Source: Aliivibrio fischeri
GTDB taxonomy: Bacteria > Pseudomonadota > Gammaproteobacteria > Enterobacterales > Vibrionaceae
Length of the DNA stretch: 64,000 nucleotides
Direction of reading: 5' to 3'
Assembly (NCBI GenBank): GCA_038993745.2
Contig: CP160629.1
Span: 620,001 to 684,000 of the forward strand
In this document: positions 57,417-64,000 of the stretch, in pieces
Numbering within the stretch: position 1 is the stretch's first letter
How the letters are laid out: each line of letters starts with the position of its first letter
Notes under the pieces: generated by a model
What the model was told of the DNA's origin: nothing
What the model saw: the letters and a program-made list of their open reading frames with translations, nothing else
The model's database searches: none
Made by a program: the position numbers and the translations under genes

Positions 57417-57444
57417 TCGAACCTCGAACCTCGAACCTCGAACC
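57417..57444. repeat. Four tandem TCGAACC heptads upstream of rlmN
   Basis: TCGAACC repeated four times, ending in CCTAG; on the minus strand this reads CTAGGGG followed by TTCGAGG units, so it begins with the same TAGGG as the other heptads. Confidence 0.85.
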
Positions 57445-57518
57445 CCTAGTAATATCCTCCAAAGGCTGTACAATTCTGCGCCCATATTCGCGGTGATGTC
57501 ATTTATCAGAGAGGCAAC

Positions 57519-58637
57519 ATGACTACAGCTAAAATCAATCTACTGGACTTTGATCGTAAAGGACTTCGAGCATTTTTTTCTGAGGAATTAGGAGAGAAAG
57601 CCTTCCGTGCAGATCAAGTAATGAAGTGGATGTATCACTTTGGTTGTGATGACTTCGATCAAATGAACAACATCAATAAAAAGCTTCGTGAAAAACTAAA
57701 GCATAAGTGTGAAATTCGCGCACCTTACGTATCAGAAGCACAGCATTCATCTGATGGCACGATTAAGTGGGCGATGAAAGTTGGCGATCAAGACGTAGAA
57801 ACGGTATACATCCCTGATGGTGACCGTGCAACGCTTTGTGTATCTTCACAGGTTGGTTGTGCATTAGAATGTAAATTCTGTTCAACAGCTCAACAAGGCT
57901 TTAACCGTAACCTAAAAGTTTCTGAGATTGTGGGTCAAATCTGGCGTGCAGCTCGTGAAATTGGTCTAGAAAAAGAAACGGGTCGTCGTCCAATTACTAA
58001 CGTCGTAATGATGGGGATGGGTGAGCCATTACTTAACATGAAAAACCTAATTCCAGCATTAGAAATTATGCTAGATGATTTAGGTTTTGCTCTATCTAAG
58101 CGTCGTGTAACTGTTTCTACATCAGGTGTTGTTTCTGGTCTTGACCAAATGACAGGTAAAATTGATGTTGCATTAGCGATTTCGCTGCATGCACCAACTG
58201 ATGAACTTCGTAGCCAAATTATGCCTATCAACGATCGTTGGGATATTGATGCGTTTTTAGCTTCTGTTCGTCGTTACATTGCATCATCAAATGCAAACCG
58301 TGGTCGTGTAACGGTTGAGTATGTTCTTCTTGATCATGTTAATGACGATATGGATCATGCAAGACAACTCGCAGAATTGCTAAAAGATACGCCTGCGAAG
58401 ATTAATTTGATTCCATTTAACCCTTATCCTGGGTCACCATATAAGAAACCAAGTAACTCACGTATTGATCGTTTCATGAAAACCTTAATGGAATACGACT
58501 ATACCGTGACAATTCGTAAAACTCGTGGCGATGATATCGATGCTGCTTGTGGTCAATTAGTTGGTGATGTAATCGACAGAACTAAACGCACTAAAGTTAA
58601 ACAGCAAGGTGAGGCAATCCCTGTAAAAACTGTTTAA
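57519..58637 (+). CDS. rlmN: Radical-SAM rRNA/tRNA methyltransferase RlmN
   Basis: 372 aa. The [4Fe-4S] cluster motif CX3CX2C is at Cys114, Cys118 and Cys121 (CALECKFC), with GMGEPLLN and the catalytic C-terminal Cys in [10 protein letters not shown]. It methylates C2 of A2503 in 23S rRNA and A37 in tRNA. It depends on the Fe-S supply of the isc operon nearby. First of a chain rlmN-pilW-rodZ-ispG-hisS. Confidence 0.96.
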   Translation: MTTAKINLLDFDRKGLRAFFSEELGEKAFRADQVMKWMYHFGCDDFDQMNNINKKLREKLKHKCEIRAPYVSEAQHSSDGTIKWAMKVGDQDVETVYIPDGDRATLCVSSQVGCALECKFCSTAQQGFNRNLKVSEIVGQIWRAAREIGLEKETGRRPITNVVMMGMGEPLLNMKNLIPALEIMLDDLGFALSKRRVTVSTSGVVSGLDQMTGKIDVALAISLHAPTDELRSQIMPINDRWDIDAFLASVRRYIASSNANRGRVTVEYVLLDHVNDDMDHARQLAELLKDTPAKINLIPFNPYPGSPYKKPSNSRIDRFMKTLMEYDYTVTIRKTRGDDIDAACGQLVGDVIDRTKRTKVKQQGEAIPVKTV

Positions 58638-58667
58638 TCTTGGTGTATTACAGCAAGGGAAGGCAGG

Positions 58668-59438
58668 ATGAGAAAATGGAGTGCAGCACTATTAACGATT
58701 GGATTGTTAATGAGTGCTGGTTGCGTCACTGTTGACGAAGCCGATGAAATGACCAAAGAAGAGGTAATTCGAGCTGCTGAAGCTCGAATTACACTTGGAT
58801 TAAGCTACTTAAATGCGGGCGATATGATGAAAGCTCGCGAGAATTTGGAACTGGCTGTACAATACGCTCCCGACTATTACCGCTCTCAAACCTCCCTCGC
58901 TTATTATTATCAACAAGTAGAAGAAGACGATTTAGCTGAAAAGGCATACAAACGAGCATTACGTTATTCGTCAAAAAATGGTAATGTATTAAATAACTAC
59001 GGCGTTTTTCTATGTAAAAAGGGCCGATATGAGGAAGCTCAAGAGAAGTTTACTCAAGCAATAGACCAACCTTACTACTATCTTGTCTCGGCAAGTTATG
59101 AAAATGCAGCGATGTGTGCATTAAGTAGTGGGGATAAAGTGACAGCAAAAAGGTATTTTGAGCGCTCGTTGGCTCATGATCCGAATCGGATTCGCTCGAC
59201 CCTTCAATTGGCTAAATTGAATATTGACGAAGGTAACTATTCAGAACCGAGAATTTCGCTGTTTAAATTTAATAAGAAGTACGGATACAAACCCGTTAGC
59301 CTAAGCTTACTCATAGAATTAGAAAAAAAAGCAGGCAATGCGCATTTAGTTAAAAAATACGCAAATATTCTGGGGAAAGAGTATCCGGACTCGCGAGAAT
59401 ATCAGAATTATATAAATCATGACGACAGAACATATTGA
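58668..59438 (+). CDS. pilW: Type IV pilus stability lipoprotein PilW (PilF)
   Basis: 256 aa. A lipoprotein signal with lipobox SAGC (Cys19) is followed by about six TPR repeats (ARITLGLSYLNAGDMMKARENLELAVQ and so on). It is the pilotin that places the PilQ secretin in the outer membrane. Position between rlmN and rodZ is typical. The gene end overlaps rodZ by 20 bases. Confidence 0.92.
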   Translation: MRKWSAALLTIGLLMSAGCVTVDEADEMTKEEVIRAAEARITLGLSYLNAGDMMKARENLELAVQYAPDYYRSQTSLAYYYQQVEEDDLAEKAYKRALRYSSKNGNVLNNYGVFLCKKGRYEEAQEKFTQAIDQPYYYLVSASYENAAMCALSSGDKVTAKRYFERSLAHDPNRIRSTLQLAKLNIDEGNYSEPRISLFKFNKKYGYKPVSLSLLIELEKKAGNAHLVKKYANILGKEYPDSREYQNYINHDDRTY

Positions 59439-60339
59439 AGAAACAGTAGAAACATTTATCGCACCTGGCCTATTACTAAAAGAGGCTCGTAAAGAATTAA
59501 ATTTAACGCTTGAGGATATCTCTTCGCGTTTACGATTACGTGTGGAAGTACTAGAACAGATAGAAGCAGATCAATTTGACATGGGTAAACTAGCCACGTT
59601 TACCCGTGGTTACTACCGTTCATACGCTAAAGTAGTAAATGTTCCTGAACAAAAAGTACTTGATGCGTTAGATCAACTTGGTAAAGCACAAATTGAACAA
59701 CATGATATGCAAAGTTTTTCTCGTAAAACGAAGAGAGATAAACACGATAACCGCATTATGAAACTAACATGGGTTATTTTTGCGTTGATCTTAGGTATGT
59801 CTGTATTGTGGTGGTGGCAAGAGCAAGCACAACTTGAAAGTGCCAATGATGCTGAGTTAATTGCAGAAGTTGAAACCGCTAAATCAATGGAACAAGTTGA
59901 AGAAAATAAAACTGATGCCCCTCAAACTGAAGAAACAGCACCAACATTAGATGAGGCTGAAATGCTTCAACTAGATACTAATATTTCAGAGCTAGAGACT
60001 GACTCGAAAACGCTTGAAAAAGAAACCATCAAAGAGCCTGAAGCGGAAGCTCCTGTAGAAGTCAAAAAAGAAGAACCAGTAGCTGAAAAAGCCGTTGTTA
60101 CGGAAGATGTGGTTATGACATTTAGTAGCGACTGCTGGTTACAAGTACAAGACGCTTCAAATAATCGCCTATACTCAGGTGTGAAAAAATCGAATCAAAC
60201 ACTAAAATTAACAGGTAAAGCACCTTATAAATTAGTTATTGGCGCTCCAAGTGCGGTAACACTTACTTATAAAGGCAAACCAGTTGATTTATCTGTATAC
60301 CCTGCAGGTAAAGTTGCACGATTAACCCTACCTCAATAA
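59419..60339 (+). CDS. rodZ: Cell-shape protein RodZ
   Basis: 306 aa. An N-terminal HTH (residues 15-80; GLLLKEARKELNLTLEDISSRLRL), one membrane helix (LTWVIFALILGMSVLWWW), a long acidic Glu-rich periplasmic linker, and a C-terminal DUF4115 beta-domain (SSDCWLQVQDASNNRLYSG). It links MreB filaments to the elongasome. Overlaps pilW and is followed closely by ispG. Confidence 0.94.
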   Translation: MTTEHIEETVETFIAPGLLLKEARKELNLTLEDISSRLRLRVEVLEQIEADQFDMGKLATFTRGYYRSYAKVVNVPEQKVLDALDQLGKAQIEQHDMQSFSRKTKRDKHDNRIMKLTWVIFALILGMSVLWWWQEQAQLESANDAELIAEVETAKSMEQVEENKTDAPQTEETAPTLDEAEMLQLDTNISELETDSKTLEKETIKEPEAEAPVEVKKEEPVAEKAVVTEDVVMTFSSDCWLQVQDASNNRLYSGVKKSNQTLKLTGKAPYKLVIGAPSAVTLTYKGKPVDLSVYPAGKVARLTLPQ

Positions 60340-60351
60340 TGAGTTGATTCC

Positions 60352-61470
60352 ATGCATATAGAGTCCCCAATTAAACGTCGTCAATCTACTCGCATTTATG
60401 TGGGTAATGTTCCTATTGGTGATGGTGCTCCCATTGCCGTTCAATCAATGACGAATACACGTACTACTGATGTAGATGCCACTGTTGCTCAAATTAAGTC
60501 TCTTGAAAAAGTAGGCGCAGATATTGTTCGAGTTTCTGTACCGACAATGGACGCTGCTGAAGCATTCAAAGTAATTAAACAACAGGTATCAGTTCCACTG
60601 GTTGCTGATATTCATTTTGACTACCGTATTGCTCTTCAAGTTGCGGAGTATGGTGTTGATTGTTTACGTATTAACCCTGGTAATATTGGTAATGAACAGC
60701 GTATTCGCTCAGTAGTTGATTGCGCTCGTGATAAAAACATTCCAATTCGAATCGGTGTTAATGGCGGCTCATTAGAAAAAGACATTCAAGCAAAATACAA
60801 AGAGCCAACAGCTGAAGCATTATTAGAATCAGCAATGCGTCATGTTGATATTTTAGACCGTCTTAATTTTGATCAATTTAAAGTAAGTGTAAAAGCATCT
60901 GATGTTTTCCTTGCGGTTGATTCATATCGTCTATTAGCAAAACAAATTGCTCAGCCATTACATTTAGGCATTACTGAAGCGGGTGGTGCTCGTGCAGGTT
61001 CTGTTAAATCAGCGGTTGGTTTGGGTATGCTGTTATCTGAAGGTATCGGTGACACATTACGCATTTCTTTAGCAGCGGATCCCGTTGAAGAGATCAAAGT
61101 TGGTTTTGATATCTTAAAATCATTGCGTATTCGTTCTCGTGGTATTAACTTCATTGCTTGTCCTACGTGCTCTCGTCAAGAGTTCGATGTGATAGCAACA
61201 GTGAATGAGCTTGAGCAACGTTTAGAAGATTTAATCACACCAATGGATGTCTCTCTTATTGGATGTGTAGTAAATGGCCCAGGTGAAGCTGAAGTTTCGC
61301 ATATGGGTATCGCGGGAAGTAACCGTAAGAGTGCTTTTTATGAAGACGGAGTACGTCAGAAAGAGCGCTTTGATAACGACAACATTGTTGATCAGCTAGA
61401 AGCAAAGATCCGCGCAAAAGCGGCAACGTTATCAAAAGAAAACCAAATTGATATCAATCAGATCGACTGA
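60352..61470 (+). CDS. ispG: HMBPP synthase IspG (GcpE)
   Basis: 372 aa, like E. coli IspG (372). [4Fe-4S] ligands Cys270, Cys273, Cys305 and Glu312, in [13 protein letters not shown] and [11 protein letters not shown]. It converts methylerythritol cyclodiphosphate to HMBPP in the isoprenoid MEP pathway. Fe-S dependent. 12 bp after rodZ. Confidence 0.97.
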   Translation: MHIESPIKRRQSTRIYVGNVPIGDGAPIAVQSMTNTRTTDVDATVAQIKSLEKVGADIVRVSVPTMDAAEAFKVIKQQVSVPLVADIHFDYRIALQVAEYGVDCLRINPGNIGNEQRIRSVVDCARDKNIPIRIGVNGGSLEKDIQAKYKEPTAEALLESAMRHVDILDRLNFDQFKVSVKASDVFLAVDSYRLLAKQIAQPLHLGITEAGGARAGSVKSAVGLGMLLSEGIGDTLRISLAADPVEEIKVGFDILKSLRIRSRGINFIACPTCSRQEFDVIATVNELEQRLEDLITPMDVSLIGCVVNGPGEAEVSHMGIAGSNRKSAFYEDGVRQKERFDNDNIVDQLEAKIRAKAATLSKENQIDINQID

Positions 61471-61508
61471 TTGGTAGTAGATATAAACAAACCCATTGGG
61501 AAGTAAAC

Positions 61509-62777
61509 GTGGCTAAAACAATCCAAGCAATTCGAGGCATGAATGATTGCCTTCCAACACAGTCTCCATTGTGGCAAAAAGTTGAAGGTAGCGTAAAACG
61601 CGTTATCAGCGCATATGGTTATAACGAAGTTCGTATGCCAATTGTTGAGCAAACTCATCTATTTAAACGCGCTATCGGTGAAGTAACTGATGTTGTAGAA
61701 AAAGAGATGTATACGTTTGAAGACCGTAATGGCGATAGCTTGACTCTTCGCCCTGAAGGTACAGCGGGTTGTGTTCGTGCAGGTATTGAAAATGGTTTAC
61801 TGTACAACCAAGAGCAACGTTTATGGTACATGGGTCCAATGTTCCGTCATGAACGTCCTCAAAAAGGTCGTTACCGTCAATTCCACCAAGTTGGTGTTGA
61901 AGTTTTTGGCTTAAACGGTCCTGATGTTGATGCTGAATTGATCATGATGACAGCTCGTTTATGGCGTGAATTAGGTATCGATCAACACGTTCGTTTAGAG
62001 TTGAACTCAATTGGTTCACTAGAAGCTCGTGCTAACTACCGTACAGCATTAGTTGCTTTCTTAGAGCAGCATTTAGATGTATTAGATGAAGATTGTAAGC
62101 GTCGTATGCACACAAACCCAATGCGTGTATTAGATACTAAGAACCCTGATGTTCAAGCTATTTTAGGTGATGCACCTAAGCTATCAGAATACTTAGATGA
62201 CGATTCTAAAGCACATTTTTCTGGATTATGTGAACTACTTGACGCTGCTGGCATCCAATATCAAGTTAATGAACGTTTAGTTCGCGGTTTAGATTATTAT
62301 AACCGTACTGTTTTTGAGTGGATTACTGAAAGTTTAGGCGCTCAAGGTACAGTATGTGGTGGTGGTCGTTACGATGGTCTAGTTGAGCAGCTTGGTGGTA
62401 AAACAACACCAGCAGTTGGCTTTGCTATGGGCTTAGAACGTCTTGTTCTTCTAATGGAAACATTAGAATTAACAGATGTTCGTCGTTCTGTTGACGTATA
62501 CATGGTAACCGCTGGTGAAGGTACACTTATGGCTGGTATGAAACTGGCTGAATCACTACGTGAACAAGTTCCAGGCTTACGAGTTATGTGTCACTTTGGT
62601 GGTGGTAATTTTAAAAAGCAATTTAAACGTGCTGATAATGCAGGTGCAGCAGTAGCCCTAATCCTAGGTGAAACTGAAGTTGCAGAGCAAACAGTTAACG
62701 TTAAAGATCTACGTAATGGCGAGCAAGTGACTCTGCCACAATCAGACGTATTCACAAAATTAGCTGAATTGATTTAA
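61509..62777 (+). CDS. hisS: Histidyl-tRNA synthetase
   Basis: 422 aa, GTG start at 61509. Class II synthetase: motif 2 [21 protein letters not shown], His-specific [15 protein letters not shown] and [14 protein letters not shown], motif 3 [16 protein letters not shown]. It charges tRNA-His. Chain position between ispG and yfgM as in E. coli. Confidence 0.97.
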   Translation: MAKTIQAIRGMNDCLPTQSPLWQKVEGSVKRVISAYGYNEVRMPIVEQTHLFKRAIGEVTDVVEKEMYTFEDRNGDSLTLRPEGTAGCVRAGIENGLLYNQEQRLWYMGPMFRHERPQKGRYRQFHQVGVEVFGLNGPDVDAELIMMTARLWRELGIDQHVRLELNSIGSLEARANYRTALVAFLEQHLDVLDEDCKRRMHTNPMRVLDTKNPDVQAILGDAPKLSEYLDDDSKAHFSGLCELLDAAGIQYQVNERLVRGLDYYNRTVFEWITESLGAQGTVCGGGRYDGLVEQLGGKTTPAVGFAMGLERLVLLMETLELTDVRRSVDVYMVTAGEGTLMAGMKLAESLREQVPGLRVMCHFGGGNFKKQFKRADNAGAAVALILGETEVAEQTVNVKDLRNGEQVTLPQSDVFTKLAELI

Positions 62778-62788
62778 GAGGATAGGAC

Positions 62789-63400
62789 GTGGAAGCCTAC
62801 GAAACTGAAGAACAACAAGTTGAAGCCATTAAAAGTTGGTGGAAAGAAAATGGCAAGGCTGTCGTTATTGGTGGTGTTGTTGGTATTGGTGCAATCTTGG
62901 GTTGGAAATATTACCAATCATCACAGATCACTGCGAAAGAAACAGCTTCTGCTGCCTATGAAAGAGCGCTAACTGCGTTACAAGCTTCTGGTGCAGATGC
63001 GGTTGAATCTACACAAGCATTTATTGATGCAAATAAAAGCAGTGAATATGCATCATTAGCGGCACTTCAGTTAGCTAAAGTACAAGTAGAAGCTGGTCAA
63101 CTTGAAAATGCGCTTGAGCAATTAAATTGGGTTGCTAGTAACAGCAAAGACGAATCATTAACAGCAATGGCTCAAGTTCGTTCTGCTCGTATTCAAGCAG
63201 AACAAGGTAACTTTGATGCTGCATTAGCAACATTAGCTAATGTTAAACCAGCAAGCTGGGCTGCTCGTGTTGCTGAATTAAAAGGTGACATTGCTCTTCG
63301 TCAAGGTGATATCGCTACAGCTCGTTCTTCTTATACTGAAGCACTTCAAGCTGGCATGAACCAAGCAGTTCAAATGAAACTGGATGATTTAGCTGAGTAA
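62789..63400 (+). CDS. yfgM: YfgM, periplasmic chaperone partner (TPR)
   Basis: 203 aa, GTG start at 62789 with AGGA upstream. Cytoplasmic N-terminus, one membrane helix (AVVIGGVVGIGAILGWKYYQ, residues about 24-43), then a periplasmic TPR domain (EYASLAALQLAKVQVEAGQLENALEQLNW). It binds SecYEG and PpiD in E. coli and assists secreted proteins. Directly before bamB. Confidence 0.93.
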   Translation: MEAYETEEQQVEAIKSWWKENGKAVVIGGVVGIGAILGWKYYQSSQITAKETASAAYERALTALQASGADAVESTQAFIDANKSSEYASLAALQLAKVQVEAGQLENALEQLNWVASNSKDESLTAMAQVRSARIQAEQGNFDAALATLANVKPASWAARVAELKGDIALRQGDIATARSSYTEALQAGMNQAVQMKLDDLAE

Positions 63401-63410
63401 GGACAACTGA

Positions 63411-64000
63411 ATGCGTAAGGTGTTAAAAAAAGCGGCGTTATGTACCTTTGGTTTCTCGATGCTTTTTGGCTGTGCGAGTGAAGAAGATACAATCGTAATG
63501 GCACCGGTTCCTGTTGTTCAGAATCAATTTGAACCAACAACGGAATGGACAAGTTCAATTGGTGATGGTGTTGGACATTATTTTTCGCGTCTAACACCAG
63601 TATATGCTTATCAAAAAATATACGTTGCTAGTCGAGATGGTCTTGTTAAAGCTCTAGATCCTGAAAATGGCAAGACCATTTGGGAAAGAGATTTAGAGCA
63701 AGATGATACCGCTCGATTATCTGGTGGTTTAACACTGACTTACGGCAAAGTCTTTATTGGTTCTGAAAATGGTGAACTTATCACTCTTGATGCAGAAACC
63801 GGTGAAGAGTTATGGCGTGAGAAGGTGGATGGTGAAGTATTAGCTAAACCACTGGCTGATGAAGGTTACGTCATGGTTCATACTAGCCGCGGAGCATTAA
63901 TAGCTTTTGATGCTGAAACGGGTGTAGAGCAATGGCAAATCAATAGTGAAGTACCGAACTTAACACTTCGTGGCGATAGTGCTCCTGTGAGCATCTCAGG
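63411..64000 (+). CDS. bamB: BamB, outer-membrane assembly lipoprotein (partial)
   Basis: 196 codons to the window edge, so the 3' half is missing. Starts with ATG at 63411, with a lipobox (MLFGCASE, Cys21) and the first beta-propeller blades (VYAYQKIYVASRDGLVKALDPENGKTIWERDLE, KVFIGSENGELITLDAETGEELW). It is the BamB subunit of the BAM complex that inserts beta-barrel proteins. 10 bp after yfgM, as in E. coli. Confidence 0.95.
   Translation, partial: MRKVLKKAALCTFGFSMLFGCASEEDTIVMAPVPVVQNQFEPTTEWTSSIGDGVGHYFSRLTPVYAYQKIYVASRDGLVKALDPENGKTIWERDLEQDDTARLSGGLTLTYGKVFIGSENGELITLDAETGEELWREKVDGEVLAKPLADEGYVMVHTSRGALIAFDAETGVEQWQINSEVPNLTLRGDSAPVSIS

Overview
The window is ordinary Vibrionaceae chromosome of low G+C content, and the genus Aliivibrio fits best, with A. 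fischeri or a close relative most likely. The reasons are gene content and order that match gamma-proteobacterial blocks seen in E. coli (recC-recB-recD, gcvA-ygdD-rlmM, syd/queF, iscRSUA-hscBA-fdx-iscX-pepB, ndk-rlmN-pilW-rodZ-ispG-hisS-yfgM-bamB), plus an alternative oxidase with an NsrR-like site, which I know from A. fischeri, Vibrio-type small DUF proteins and two Vibrio-style regulatory RNAs. I found no rRNA or tRNA genes, insertion sequences, prophage, integron cassettes or CRISPR arrays.

Layout. 1-1.4 kb: tail of a type IV minor-pilin cluster (a frameshifted gene and a PilV-like pilin). 1.4-8.3 kb: a chromate-transporter-family gene with a LysR regulator, dapD, SOS-controlled yebG, the alternative oxidase, and a LysR/TDT-transporter divergent pair. 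8.4-17.7 kb: recC (frameshifted here), recB, recD. 18-24.6 kb: an SMR efflux pump, argA with a double ARG box, a Vibrio DUF protein, mltA, tcdA, csdE-csdA and the small RNA GcvB. 24.6-29.5 kb: gcvA-ygdD-rlmM, a 102-bp inverted-repeat element, xni and ppnN. 29.6-33.6 kb: a diguanylate cyclase and a split TPR/degenerate-GGDEF protein. 33.7-36.8 kb: queF/syd, a zinc-ribbon protein and two small coupled genes. 37.1-37.55 kb: a CsrB-type small RNA with about 29 GGA motifs. 37.8-44.8 kb: a beta-glucoside (probably cellobiose) PTS operon with CRP and LacI-family operators, its regulator and a sugar porin. 44.9-49.2 kb: DUF3301, DUF3549, yqcC-truC, suhB, trmJ. 49.3-57.3 kb: the isc operon with two IscR boxes, pepB and ndk. 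57.5-64 kb: rlmN, pilW, rodZ, ispG, hisS, yfgM and the start of bamB.

Shared themes are iron-sulfur and sulfur trafficking (IscS/IscU/IscA/HscAB/Fdx, CsdA/CsdE/TcdA, and Fe-S users RlmN and IspG), RNA modification (TcdA, RlmM, TruC, TrmJ, RlmN, QueF), and regulatory RNAs (GcvB, CsrB).

The points that deserve a second look are: (i) TAGGGAC heptads fused to the stop codons of three unrelated genes (tcdA, xni, ndk); (ii) three homopolymer frameshifts (pilin-cluster gene, recC, TPR/GGDEF protein), which are either strain-level gene decay or assembly errors; (iii) a 102-bp inverted-repeat element between rlmM and xni; (iv) a hairpin-rich spacer where E. coli has ptrA between recC and recB. I see no clearly new multi-gene system. 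All sites were read by eye without database searches.
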